64,000 nucleotides of DNA from Streptomyces sp. NBC_00287 (GTDB taxonomy: Bacteria > Actinomycetota > Actinomycetes > Streptomycetales > Streptomycetaceae). The stretch lies in NCBI RefSeq assembly GCF_036173105.1, contig NZ_CP108053.1:7502001-7566000 (forward strand), in the 5' to 3' direction. Below are positions 1-7,199 of this stretch, one piece after another. How positions within the stretch are numbered: the first letter of the stretch is position 1; each line of letters starts with the position of its first letter. Position numbers and translations under genes: made by a program. The notes below the pieces were generated by a model. It ran no database searches. It saw nothing but the letters and a program-made list of their open reading frames with translations, and was not told the DNA's origin.

Positions 1-247
1 CCGTGCGGTCGAGCAACTCCCTTATTCCTGCGGGCCGGTAGAGCCCGGCGCGTACGGCCTTCTCCAGTGGATGCCAGGATTCCGTGGTGTCCGCGGTCGC
101 CGCCCTGCGCAGGGTGCCGGGTCGGCCGGCCTCGACGATGCCCCGTAGTCGCAGCGCCACCACCGCGACGGTGACGGCGGCGCGGGGGCCGCCCCGCAGC
201 AGGGCGATCCCGTAGGGCTCCAGGGGGTGGTCCGTACCGACGCTCAT
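1..247 (-). CDS. TIGR04222-type membrane protein, N-terminal fragment (cut by window edge)
   Basis: Only the first 82 codons are present, and the frame runs off the left edge of the window. The fragment starts MSVGTDHPLEPYGIALLRGG and contains LEKAVRAGLYRPAGIRELL. From memory this pattern (LRGG near the N-terminus, a short soluble helical stretch, then membrane helices) is typical of the actinobacterial TIGR04222 domain proteins, whose function is unknown. The ATG at 245-247 is the first start in frame. The membrane part would lie outside the window, so the family call rests on the N-terminus alone. Confidence 0.55.
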   Translation of the reverse strand, partial: MSVGTDHPLEPYGIALLRGGPRAAVTVAVVALRLRGIVEAGRPGTLRRAATADTTESWHPLEKAVRAGLYRPAGIRELLDRT

Positions 248-265
248 CACACACCCCCCGCCCCC

Positions 266-310
266 GGCTTGAGGCCCGCCGCACACCCCCGTATCGGCGG
301 GCCTCAAGCC
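266..310. terminator. 16-bp perfect inverted repeat, likely terminator
   Basis: GGCTTGAGGCCCGCCG (266-281) is repeated in perfect inverse at 295-310, with a 13-nt loop. It lies between two minus-strand genes, downstream of the small gene that ends at 502 and just upstream of the truncated membrane protein. It can form a very stable hairpin but lacks a T-tract. Confidence 0.6.
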
Positions 311-360
311 GCCCCCGTCGTACCGGGCCGCCCGGACACCCCTGACCGGTGTGCGACCCG

Positions 361-393
361 CGGGGCCCGCCGCCCCCGTGCCGACGGGCCCCG
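361..393. terminator. 9-bp inverted repeat, possible terminator
   Basis: CGGGGCCCG (361-369) pairs with CGGGCCCCG (385-393) around a 15-nt loop. It sits in the same 254-bp gap as the larger repeat at 266-310, downstream of the gene ending at 502. There is no U-tract. Two hairpins in tandem make termination of minus-strand transcripts plausible. Confidence 0.4.
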
Positions 394-501
394 TGTTCCG
401 AGAATGTGCCCCCGCCCGGGGGTAGTTGAAGCCCCCCGGCGCGGGTTCAGAGGTTGATTTGAGGGTTGCGTAGCCGGACTACGGACGGCGGCGTACGTGC
501 T

Positions 502-747
502 TCACGCCCCGTGTGACTCGTGGTGCTCCGAGAGACCCGGCCACTCGTCCGGGCCGCCGCCCTGCCATTCGATGAGGTCGGTCTCCGCGACATCGGTGAC
601 GTACAGGTCGGCCAGTCGCAGAAACTCGGCGACGTCGTCGACGTGCGAGGCGATGCCCAGCGTCTCGTCCCCCGCGGTGACCCGCCGGGAGCCGTCCAGG
701 GCGGGGGAGTGGACCACGATGTGCGGTTGCTGCGTCGGTTGTGCCAT
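502..747 (-). CDS. small acidic protein of unknown function
   Basis: 81 aa, starting MAQPTQQPHIVVHSPALDGS. I do not recognise the family. The product is acidic, with no membrane segment or Cys. It has an alternating hydrophobic/charged pattern (RRVTAGDETLGIASHVDDVA, then EFLRLADLYVTDV) that could form a small alpha/beta fold. The ATG at 745-747 was chosen because an AGGAGC sequence lies about 8 nt upstream. A longer frame reaching 990 has no such site and covers a strong hairpin. The gene appears to be transcribed alone, with hairpins on both sides. Function unknown. Confidence 0.65.
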   Translation of the reverse strand: MAQPTQQPHIVVHSPALDGSRRVTAGDETLGIASHVDDVAEFLRLADLYVTDVAETDLIEWQGGGPDEWPGLSEHHESHGA

Positions 748-797
748 GTCTTCAGGCTCCTGCGCGAGAGGCCGTTCCGCACCCCGGAACGCCGAGA

Positions 798-831
798 AGC
801 GCCGGATACGGGACCGTCCGTATCCGGCGCT
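798..831 (-). terminator. 14-bp hairpin, probable terminator after catalase
   Basis: AGCGCCGGATACGG (798-811) and its exact reverse complement at 818-831 flank a 6-nt loop. CCGAG/CTCGG extends the stem after one bulged A. It lies about 200 nt downstream of the catalase stop and upstream of the small gene at 502-747. Confidence 0.6.
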
Positions 832-971
832 CTCGGGGCCTCTACCGGGACCGCGGCGGTCGCGACGGAGCCTGAAACGCCCTTCCCTCAGGTCGAGAAG
901 GGGGTTCGGGTCCTTCACCACCGCACTGGCTCGCACACCGCCGCGGTCCTCACCCTGACCCGCGCCCGAGA

Positions 972-1003
972 CTGATCGACCACCCCTCATCCGGGTCGAT
1001 CAG
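972..1003 (-). terminator. 10-bp hairpin directly after catalase stop
   Basis: CTGATCGACC (972-981) pairs perfectly with GGTCGATCAG (994-1003), starting 25 nt past the catalase stop codon. It could be a first terminator or a 3'-end stabiliser. There is no T-run. Confidence 0.5.
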
Positions 1004-1027
1004 CGGTCGGACGCGGTCAGGGAGCTC

Positions 1028-2485
1028 TCAGTCCTCGCGCAGGGCGCGGACCGCCTCCTCCACGCGCTTGCCGTACTCCGGGTCGGCGGCGTGGAAGTGG
1101 GCCAGGTTCTTCTCGATCACGTCGTCACGGGAGACCTGGGAGAGGCCACCGGCGATGTTCGCGATCAGCCGGGACTTCTCCTCGGCGGACATCAGCCGGT
1201 ACAGCTCGCCGGCCTGGAAGAAGTCGTCGTCCTTGGTGTGCTGCGGGGCCTCGTGGGTGCCGGTGTACCCGGTCACCGCGAGCGGGGCGGACAGCGGGCG
1301 GCCGGTCTCCGCCGGGCCGTCGTAGGAGTTCGGCTCGTAGTTCTTGGCGTACCGGCCCTGCGAGTTGGACGCCATGATGCCGTCGCGGCCGTAGTTCTGC
1401 GCGGTCGTCGCCCTGGGCGCGTTCACCGCGAGCTGGGTGTGGTTGACGCCCAGGCGGTAGCGGTGCGCGTCCGCGTAGGCGAACAGCCGGCCCTGGAGCA
1501 TCTTGTCGGGGGAGGGGCCGATGCCCGGAACGAAGTTGTTCGGGGAGAACGCGGCCTGCTCGACCTCGGCGAAGACGTTGTCGGGGTTGCGGTCCAGGAC
1601 CAGGCGGCCCACGCGCTGCAGCGGGTAGTCCTTGTGCGGCCACACCTTGGTGAGGTCGAACGGGTTGAAGCGGTAGTCGGCCGCGTCCGCCGCCGGCATG
1701 ATCTGCACGTGCAGGGTCCAGGACGGGTTGACGCCCCGCTCGATGGCCTGGAGCAGGTCCGTCTGGTGCGAGCCCGGGTCCTTGCCCGCCTGCTCCGCGG
1801 CCTGCTCGGAGGACAGGCAGCGGATGCCCTGGTTCGTCTTGAAGTGGTACTTGACGAAGAAGGCCTCGCCCTCGGCGTTCGTCCACTGGTAGGTGTGCGA
1901 GCCGTAGCCGTTCATATGGCGGTACGACGCCGGGATGCCGCGGTCGCCCATCAGCCAGGTCACCTGGTGGGTGGCCTCGGGGGCGTGCGCCCAGAAGTCC
2001 CAGACGTTGTCCGGCTCCTGCTTCCCGGTGAACGGGTCGCGCTTCTGCGAGTGGATGAAGTCCGGGAACTTGATCGGGTCCTTGATGAAGAACACCGGGG
2101 TGTTGTTCCCGACGAGGTCGTAATTGCCCTCTTCCGTATAGAACTTGAGCGCGAAACCTCGCGGGTCACGGACCGCGTCCGCGCCGCCGAGGCTGTCGGC
2201 CACGGTCGAGAAGCGCAGGAACACCTCGGTGCGCTTGCCGACGGTGTTCAGGAAGTCGGCGTGGGTGAAGCCGGTGACGTCGTCGGTCACCTCGAAGTAG
2301 CCGTAGGCGCCGCTGCCACGGGCGTGCACCACGCGCTCCGGGATGCGCTCACGGTTGAACCGGGCGAGCTTCTCCAGGAGGTGCTGGTCCTGGAGGAGGA
2401 GCGGACCGCCGACGCCGGCGGAGGCGGAGTTCTGGTTGTCGGCGACCGGGGCGCCGGACTCGGTGGTGAGCACGCGCTTCGACAT
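1028..2485 (-). CDS. katA: monofunctional haem catalase (clade 3 size)
   Basis: 485 aa, the usual length of small-subunit catalases. It breaks H2O2 down to water and oxygen in the cytoplasm. Visible features are the distal His54 in VVHARGSGAYG, the active-site Asn in DLVGNNTPVFF (about 127-128) and the proximal haem ligand Tyr337 in GRLFAYADAHRYRLG. GGAAGG precedes the ATG at 2483-2485. It is preceded by its own strong promoter carrying two different operator types that recur at purine-catabolism genes. This suggests it is induced with uricase, which generates H2O2. It lies downstream of the tartronate-semialdehyde reductase gene, but an 18-bp hairpin separates the two, so it is probably a separate transcript. 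Confidence 0.95.
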   Translation of the reverse strand: MSKRVLTTESGAPVADNQNSASAGVGGPLLLQDQHLLEKLARFNRERIPERVVHARGSGAYGYFEVTDDVTGFTHADFLNTVGKRTEVFLRFSTVADSLGGADAVRDPRGFALKFYTEEGNYDLVGNNTPVFFIKDPIKFPDFIHSQKRDPFTGKQEPDNVWDFWAHAPEATHQVTWLMGDRGIPASYRHMNGYGSHTYQWTNAEGEAFFVKYHFKTNQGIRCLSSEQAAEQAGKDPGSHQTDLLQAIERGVNPSWTLHVQIMPAADAADYRFNPFDLTKVWPHKDYPLQRVGRLVLDRNPDNVFAEVEQAAFSPNNFVPGIGPSPDKMLQGRLFAYADAHRYRLGVNHTQLAVNAPRATTAQNYGRDGIMASNSQGRYAKNYEPNSYDGPAETGRPLSAPLAVTGYTGTHEAPQHTKDDDFFQAGELYRLMSAEEKSRLIANIAGGLSQVSRDDVIEKNLAHFHAADPEYGKRVEEAVRALRED

Positions 2486-2521
2486 CGTGGACCTTCCGTG
2501 CGGGTGTCAGCGGAAAACTGT

Positions 2522-2536
2522 TTCCGCTTTGTGGAG
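2522..2536. promoter_or_regulatory. AllR-type operator at catalase promoter
   Basis: TTCCGCTTTGTGGAG differs by one base from the perfect site upstream of allR at 42016-42030. It directly follows and overlaps the catalase -10. A right half-site (CGGAA, ending at 2515) lies 21 bp away. Assignment to AllR is inference from motif identity. Confidence 0.7.
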
Positions 2537-2563
2537 CCTAGGAGGGGGCGAACTGGGCGTCAA
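2535..2563 (-). promoter_or_regulatory. catalase promoter
   Basis: Read on the minus strand, -35 TTGACG (2558-2563), a 17-bp spacer and -10 TAGGCT (2535-2540) fit the vegetative Streptomyces consensus. The -35 overlaps the TCAACA-N3-TGTTGA palindrome, and the -10 abuts the AllR-type site. Confidence 0.7.
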
Positions 2564-2595
2564 CAGTTTGTTGAAGATACTCAACGTCTTGTTGC
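2560..2595. promoter_or_regulatory. tandem TCAACA-N3-TGTTGA operators, 21 bp apart
   Basis: TCAACAGTTTGTTGA (2560-2574) is a perfect 6-3-6 palindrome. TCAACGTCTTGTTGC (2581-2595) is an imperfect copy exactly 21 bp further upstream of catalase. The first overlaps the -35 hexamer, which suits a repressor. The same palindrome occurs at the uricase promoter (18437-18451). The binding protein is unknown. Confidence 0.65.
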
Positions 2596-2612
2596 AGTGT
2601 CTTGTTGCAGTG
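2587..2612. repeat. 13-bp perfect tandem duplication
   Basis: TCTTGTTGCAGTG occurs at 2587-2599 and again immediately at 2600-2612. It lies upstream of the catalase promoter and carries TTGTTG half-sites like those of the adjacent palindromes. Confidence 0.85.
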
Positions 2613-2616
2613 GATT

Positions 2617-2674
2617 CCGGGCGGCGCCGCCGCTTGGGCGCGACAGGACAGGTGTCAGCGGCGGCGCCGCCCGG
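2617..2674 (-). terminator. 18-bp perfect hairpin after tartronate-semialdehyde reductase
   Basis: CCGGGCGGCGCCGCCGCT (2617-2634) and its exact reverse complement (2657-2674) enclose a 22-nt loop. They start 15 nt past the reductase stop on the minus strand. This is the strongest hairpin in the region, and it separates hyi-glxR from catalase. Confidence 0.7.
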
Positions 2675-2688
2675 AGGTCTGGGGGTCG

Positions 2689-3606
2689 TCAGACCTGCGC
2701 GCCGGAGAGGCGCTCGACCGCGCGCAGCAGCGCGGAGTGGTCCAGGCCGCCGTCACCCTGTGCACGCAGGGACGCGACGAGCTGGGCGACCACGGCACCG
2801 ACGGGCAGGGCCGCGCCGACATTGCGGGCGGCGTCGGTGACGATGCCCATGTCCTTGTGGTGCAGATCGATACGGAAGCCCGGCTTGAAGTCGCGCTGCA
2901 GGAAGTTGTCCTTCTTGCGCGTCAGCACGGTGGAGCCCGCGAGGCCGCCGTTGAGGACGTCCAGCGCCGCCGTCAGGTCCACACCCGACTTCTCCAGGAA
3001 GACCACGGCCTCGGCGCACGCCTGGATGTTCACGGCGACGATCAGCTGGTTGGCGGCCTTCACGGTCTGGCCCGAGCCGTGCGGACCGCACAGCACGATG
3101 GTCTTGCCGAGGGCCTCGAGCACCGGCTTGGCCTCGTCGAAGTCGGCCTGCTCACCACCGACCATGATCGACAGTACGGCCTCGATGGCACCGGCCTCAC
3201 CACCGGACACCGGGGCGTCCAGCACCCGGATGCCCTTGGCCCGGGCGGCCTTCGCCAGGTCGACGGAGGTCTGCGGGGTGATCGAGGACATGTCGATCAG
3301 CAGGGCGCCGGACCTGGCGTTCTCCAGGATGCCGTCGGGGCCGTAGGAGATGGCCTCGACCTGAGGGGAGGCGGGCACCATCGTGATGACGATGTCGGCG
3401 TCCTTGACGGCCTCGGCGATCGAACCGGCGGCCGCGCCGCCCGCCTTGGTCAGCCGGTCCAGCTTGTCCTGCTCCAGCGTGAACCCGGTGACGTCGTAAC
3501 CGGCCTTGATCAGGTTCTCGGACATGGGGGAGCCCATGATGCCGAGGCCGATCCAGGCAATCGCCGGGCGGGTCGGGTGGGAAGAATCAGCAAGTGCGGT
3601 GGTCAT
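2689..3606 (-). CDS. glxR: tartronate-semialdehyde reductase (2-hydroxy-3-oxopropionate reductase)
   Basis: 305 aa, a beta-hydroxyacid dehydrogenase. It reduces tartronate semialdehyde to D-glycerate with NAD(P)H, the second step after glyoxylate carboligase. An N-terminal Rossmann motif, WIGLGIMGSPMSENL, covers about 19-33. The substrate loop DAPVSGGEAGA is at 130-140, and the catalytic Lys183 sits in GSGQTVKAANQ. The ATG at 3604-3606 follows an AAAGG sequence. It lies 26 bp after hydroxypyruvate isomerase, almost certainly in the same transcript. The partner glyoxylate carboligase is not in this window. Confidence 0.9.
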   Translation of the reverse strand: MTTALADSSHPTRPAIAWIGLGIMGSPMSENLIKAGYDVTGFTLEQDKLDRLTKAGGAAAGSIAEAVKDADIVITMVPASPQVEAISYGPDGILENARSGALLIDMSSITPQTSVDLAKAARAKGIRVLDAPVSGGEAGAIEAVLSIMVGGEQADFDEAKPVLEALGKTIVLCGPHGSGQTVKAANQLIVAVNIQACAEAVVFLEKSGVDLTAALDVLNGGLAGSTVLTRKKDNFLQRDFKPGFRIDLHHKDMGIVTDAARNVGAALPVGAVVAQLVASLRAQGDGGLDHSALLRAVERLSGAQV

Positions 3607-3632
3607 GATGGGGTGCCTTTCGGTCAAGGGGG

Positions 3633-4454
3633 TCAGCGGGACAGCCAGTCGAAGGCCTCGGCGCTCGGGCGGTCGCCCGGCTTGTACTCGAGGCCGACCC
3701 AGCCGTCGTAACCCGCCTTCTTCAGCTGGTCGAGGAGGTCTTCGAGGGGCAGCGAGCCCGTACCCGGGGCGCCGCGGCCGGGGTTGTCGGCGATCTGCAC
3801 GTGGCCGGTCTTGGCGGCGTACTGCTCGATCACCGCCGGCAGGTCCTCGCCGTTCATCGACAGGTGGTAGAGGTCCATGAGGAACTTCGCGTTGCCGAGG
3901 CCGGTCGCGTCGTTGACCTTGTCGACGATGCCGACCGCGGAAGGCGCCGACACCAGCGGGTACATCGGCGACTCGGGCTGGTTCAGCGCCTCGATCAGCA
4001 GGATCGCGCCGATCCGGTCGGCGGCCCGGGCCGCGAGGACGAGGTTCTCCAGCGCCAGCGCGTCCTGCTCGGCCGGGTCCACGCCCTCGACGCGGTTGCC
4101 GTACAGGGCGTTGAGCGCCTTGCAGCCCAGCGACTGGGCGAAGTCGGCGGCCACGTCGATGTTGGCGCGGAACTTCTCCGACTCCTCGCCCGGGATCGAC
4201 AGGGCGCCGCGGTCCGGGCCTGGGAGCTGTCCCGCGTAGAAGTTCAGGCCCGTGAGCTGGACGCCCGCGTCCTCGATCGCCTTCTTCAGGGCGTCGAGCT
4301 CGGACCGCTCGGGGGTGGGGGAGTCGATCCAGGGCCACCACAGCTCGACCGCCGTGAAGCCGGCCGCGGCGGCTGCCGCGGGGCGCTCCAGGAGCGGGAG
4401 TTCCGTGAAGAGGATCGACAGGTTGACGTTGAAGCGCTGCTCTGCGAATCCCAT
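3633..4454 (-). CDS. hyi: hydroxypyruvate isomerase
   Basis: 273 aa, a TIM-barrel sugar-phosphate-isomerase-like protein that interconverts hydroxypyruvate and tartronate semialdehyde in glyoxylate assimilation. Recognisable stretches are FNVNLSILFTELPLLERPAA, a metal-ligand Glu in ILLIEALNQ, and the second metal site region FLMDLYHLSMNGEDLP with a later HVQIADNPGRGAPGTG. All are characteristic of the Hyi/OtnI group. It is the first gene of a two-gene minus-strand operon with glxR. Two AllR-type operators lie 36-71 bp upstream of the ATG, so it should belong to the allantoin/glyoxylate regulon. Confidence 0.9.
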   Translation of the reverse strand: MGFAEQRFNVNLSILFTELPLLERPAAAAAAGFTAVELWWPWIDSPTPERSELDALKKAIEDAGVQLTGLNFYAGQLPGPDRGALSIPGEESEKFRANIDVAADFAQSLGCKALNALYGNRVEGVDPAEQDALALENLVLAARAADRIGAILLIEALNQPESPMYPLVSAPSAVGIVDKVNDATGLGNAKFLMDLYHLSMNGEDLPAVIEQYAAKTGHVQIADNPGRGAPGTGSLPLEDLLDQLKKAGYDGWVGLEYKPGDRPSAEAFDWLSR

Positions 4455-4489
4455 CGGATCGGCGCTCCCTTCCGTTCGATCGATCGAGA

Positions 4490-4525
4490 TTCCGTATTAC
4501 GGAAGTTCGTTTCTGCTTAATGGAA
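4490..4525. promoter_or_regulatory. tandem AllR-type operators at hyi promoter
   Basis: TTCCGTATTACGGAA (4490-4504, a perfect palindrome) and TTCTGCTTAATGGAA (4511-4525) are spaced exactly 21 bp start to start. They cover the predicted transcription start and abut the -10 of hyi. Confidence 0.75.
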
Positions 4526-4554
4526 GATTGCCTGCGAGCTGCGGCGGCTGTCAA
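4525..4554 (-). promoter_or_regulatory. hyi-glxR promoter
   Basis: On the minus strand, TTGACA (4549-4554), an 18-bp spacer and CAATCT (4525-4530). The start would fall near 4517, inside the first AllR-type site. Confidence 0.5.
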
Positions 4555-4566
4555 GACCGACCGACG

Positions 4567-4601
4567 AAAAAGCGCCCCCGCGCGGGGGACGCGGGGGCGC
4601 T
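4567..4601 (-). terminator. intrinsic terminator of the mce operon
   Basis: AGCGCCCCCGCG (4571-4582) pairs perfectly with 4590-4601. On the minus strand it is followed by a five-T run (4567-4571). It lies 16 bp beyond the last mce-operon gene, which ends at 4617. Confidence 0.8.
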
Positions 4602-4616
4602 CGGGGGAGGGGCGGC

Positions 4617-5366
4617 TCAGAGGGCGTCGACGGCGCTCACCTTCCAGCCCTCGGACGTGCGGGTCATCGTCATCCGCACCCGGTTGAGATCCACCCGGGC
4701 ACCGGTGACCCGGGTGCTCCGGGTCACCTGGTTGACGAAGAGCAGGACCACAGCCTCGTCCGCCGAGGCCGACACGACGGAGGCAGCGGGCGTGCCGCCT
4801 CCGGCCGGCTCCGCGACCGTCGCCTTCACCACCCCCTCGTACTTCCGCGCCGTCGGCCCGACCACGGCCCGCGTGGTCCTGCCGTACTCGTCGCGGAACG
4901 TCCCGGTGAGGTGGGCGCGCGCCGCGGCGAAGTCCCGGTCGAGGTGCCGGTGGTCGTACGAGAGCACGACGGGCGCCGCCTTCCGCGCCGCCGCGAGCGC
5001 CTGCGCGCGTGCCTGCTCGGCCCCCACACGGTCCCGGTAGTCCATGCCGAGCACGGCGACGGCGACCAGTCCCGCCACCACCAGCACGCACAGGACCGCG
5101 GTGAGCAGCCCTCTGCGGGAGCCGCGTACGGACGCCGCCGGGGCGTCCTCCTCGAAGTCCTCCGGCGCCGGCTCCGGCGGATCGTCCCAGCCCTCCGGGG
5201 GCTCGATGACCACGGTGCGTCCGGCGAGCGGCCTCGCCTCGGCCACGGCGGCCGCCGGGTCCCGCTCCGCGCGTTCCGCGCGCTTGGCCGCGGCGCGGGC
5301 CGCCGCCGTCATCGTGCGCCGGGCCGGGGAACCGGAGCCGACGGCCCGGGTGGTGGTCTTCGCCAC
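4617..5366 (-). CDS. Mce-associated membrane protein (second)
   Basis: 249 aa. An N-terminal charged cytoplasmic segment of about 85 residues is rich in Ala/Arg/Glu. One transmembrane helix follows (LLTAVLCVLVVAGLVAVAVL), then an extracytoplasmic domain with the Mas-family pattern: a Tyr-rich DYRD motif, a long helix (AARKAAPVVLSYDHRHLDRD) and a beta-rich end. Mas proteins stabilise Mce lipid transporters. The GTG at 5364-5366 was chosen because GAGGAGC lies about 7 nt upstream. A longer reading to 5420 would overlap the upstream gene. It is the last gene of the mce operon, followed by a clear terminator. Confidence 0.8.
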   Translation of the reverse strand: MAKTTTRAVGSGSPARRTMTAAARAAAKRAERAERDPAAAVAEARPLAGRTVVIEPPEGWDDPPEPAPEDFEEDAPAASVRGSRRGLLTAVLCVLVVAGLVAVAVLGMDYRDRVGAEQARAQALAAARKAAPVVLSYDHRHLDRDFAAARAHLTGTFRDEYGRTTRAVVGPTARKYEGVVKATVAEPAGGGTPAASVVSASADEAVVLLFVNQVTRSTRVTGARVDLNRVRMTMTRTSEGWKVSAVDAL

Positions 5367-5400
5367 GGTATTGCTCCTCACTGGGCGATACGGCAGGGGA

Positions 5401-5952
5401 TCAGCCGACGAACTCGACATCGGAGGTCAGCCAGCGGCCGCCCTCGTGGACGAGGTCGAGCTGCAGCCGATAGGTGCGTGCCTCCCCCTGGGGCACGGCT
5501 GTGTTGGTCACCTTGCTGTCGGCGACCACGAGCACGCGGGCCGAGCGCTCGTCGGAGCGGACGATGCCCGCCTCGAGGACCTGGCCCTCGGACACCGATC
5601 TGTTCCGGTCCACGAGATCGGTCAGCTGCTCGGTCTGTGCGGCGAACTCCTTCTTGAAGTCGCCGGTGGCGCCCTTGAGCACGTTGGCGCTGTCGCGGTC
5701 GTAGCGCCGGTAGTCGAGCGAGGTGAAGTTCAGCGCCGACTGCCGGGCCGCCGCCTGGATGTCCTGCCGGCGCTGGTCCGCCTCACGCTGGTCGTGCAGC
5801 CGGCTGCTCAGCCAGAGCGCCGACGCGGTGCACAGGACGGTCGCCACGACGAGCCCCACCGACAGGGCCCGGTAGCTCGGGGCTCGGGCGATCAGGCCCC
5901 GGGTCGCCCGGACCACGAGCCCGTTCATGCCATCGGTCCGACGAGCAGCCAT
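5401..5952 (-). CDS. Mce-associated membrane protein (first)
   Basis: 183 aa. A short cytoplasmic N-terminus is followed by one transmembrane helix (LSVGLVVATVLCTASALWL) and an extracytoplasmic domain. That domain has the same Mas layout as the next gene: a coil, then LNFTSLDYRRYDRDSANVL, then beta strands ending TSDVEFVG. The ATG at 5950-5952 has AAAGGAG 8 nt upstream. This start overlaps the end of the preceding mce gene by 28 bp. A second possible start at 5926-5928 overlaps the stop as ATGA but lacks a ribosome site. Confidence 0.8.
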   Translation of the reverse strand: MAARRTDGMNGLVVRATRGLIARAPSYRALSVGLVVATVLCTASALWLSSRLHDQREADQRRQDIQAAARQSALNFTSLDYRRYDRDSANVLKGATGDFKKEFAAQTEQLTDLVDRNRSVSEGQVLEAGIVRSDERSARVLVVADSKVTNTAVPQGEARTYRLQLDLVHEGGRWLTSDVEFVG

Positions 5953-7199
5953 TGCCACGACTCCTTTCCGAAGACGGTCTGCTGGCCGCCCGTCGAGCCG
6001 ATCTCGACGGGCGTTCCGTCCGGGCCGGCGAGCGCGCCGGTCTCCGGGTCGTACGGCGTGACGTACGCCGCCTGGTCGGCCCCGCCGCCGAAGGACGCGC
6101 CGGGGGCGTTCTGCGCGCCGCGCACCGAGGTGCCACTGCCCCGGGGGGCGGTGCAGCGCGCGTCGGTGTTCGCCTCGCGGGTGCTGGTGTCCGCCGGGTC
6201 GCGGCGGGCCGTGCCGTAGCCCTGGGTGCAGGGCGGCGGATCGTCGGCGTTCACCACCAGGCCGAAGTGGGTGGTGCCGTCGCCGGGGATCACCGTGTAA
6301 CTGCCCGAGACCACCACCGGGAAGGTCACCAGGGCCTGCTCCACGCCGGGCAGCCGCGCGAGCGTGACCTGCCCGCCGCTGATCAGGTTGGCCAGCAGCA
6401 CCGAGAGCCGTGGCTCGACCGACTTCAGCAGCGAGTTGAGCTCGACGGCCGCCGGTCGCGCGTTGCCGATGAGTTTGCGCAGATCCCCGTCGCTCGACTT
6501 CAACTCCGCGGTGAGCAGGGCGAGATCGCGTGAGAACGCCTTGATGGACGAGCCCTGGTCGGCCTGCGTCTTCAGCACCCTTCGCGAGTCCTCGATCAGC
6601 GAGATCGTCTCGGGCAGCGACTCGGACGCCGACTCGACGAGCGCGTTGCCCGAGTCGACCAGCTTGCTCAGATGCGGTCCGGTGCCGGAGAAGGCCTTGC
6701 CGAGCTCGTCGACGGTGACGCGCAGGTCGTCCTTGCCGACCGAGTTCACCAGCCGGTCGAGGCTGAGGACCAGGTCGGTCGTGGGCAGCGGCACACGCGT
6801 GCGGTCCCGGGGGATCGTGCTGCCCTGAAGCAGGTACGGCCCGTGGGAGGCGCGCGGCTGGAGATCGACGTACTGCTCGCCCACCGCCGAACGGTTCGCC
6901 ACCACGGCAAGGGTGTCCGCCGGGATACGCGGCGCCCCGTCCTCGATGTCGAGCGAGACCGACACCCCGCCCGCACCGGTCAGCTTCAGCGCGCCGACCC
7001 GTCCCACGGGCACCCCGCGGTAGGTGACCTCGGCGCCGGTGAAGATGCCCCCGGAGTCGGCGAAGTCGGCCCGCACGGTGTATCCGCGGCCGAGGACAGC
7101 GTCCACCAGGCCCGTGTACTCGGCGCCGACATAGGACACGCCGACGGCGGTGACGGTGGCGAAGGCGAGCAACTGGGCCTTGACCGTACGTGTGATCAC
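5925..7199 (-). CDS. Mce-family substrate-binding protein (sixth, MceF-like)
   Basis: 424 aa. An N-terminal membrane anchor (VKAQLLAFATVTAVGVSYVG) is followed by the MCE domain (YTVRADFADSGGIFTGAEVT, then GVPVGRVGALKL). A long helical region follows, ending in a beta-rich, Gly/Pro-rich tail. Mce proteins assemble as a hexamer bridging inner membrane and cell wall for lipid uptake. The GTG at 7197-7199 overlaps the stop of the preceding lipoprotein as GTGA, which indicates translational coupling. Confidence 0.85.
   Translation of the reverse strand: MITRTVKAQLLAFATVTAVGVSYVGAEYTGLVDAVLGRGYTVRADFADSGGIFTGAEVTYRGVPVGRVGALKLTGAGGVSVSLDIEDGAPRIPADTLAVVANRSAVGEQYVDLQPRASHGPYLLQGSTIPRDRTRVPLPTTDLVLSLDRLVNSVGKDDLRVTVDELGKAFSGTGPHLSKLVDSGNALVESASESLPETISLIEDSRRVLKTQADQGSSIKAFSRDLALLTAELKSSDGDLRKLIGNARPAAVELNSLLKSVEPRLSVLLANLISGGQVTLARLPGVEQALVTFPVVVSGSYTVIPGDGTTHFGLVVNADDPPPCTQGYGTARRDPADTSTREANTDARCTAPRGSGTSVRGAQNAPGASFGGGADQAAYVTPYDPETGALAGPDGTPVEIGSTGGQQTVFGKESWQWLLVGPMA

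Noticed and set aside
227..457. 76-codon plus-strand frame near the left edge
   Set aside because: Pro/Arg-rich translation that runs through two hairpins and the antisense of a real start codon.
1091..3346. A 751-codon open frame on the plus strand opposite catalase and the reductase
   Set aside because: It is the high-GC third-position shadow of the minus-strand genes, with Val/Arg/Gly-rich low-complexity translation and no family features.
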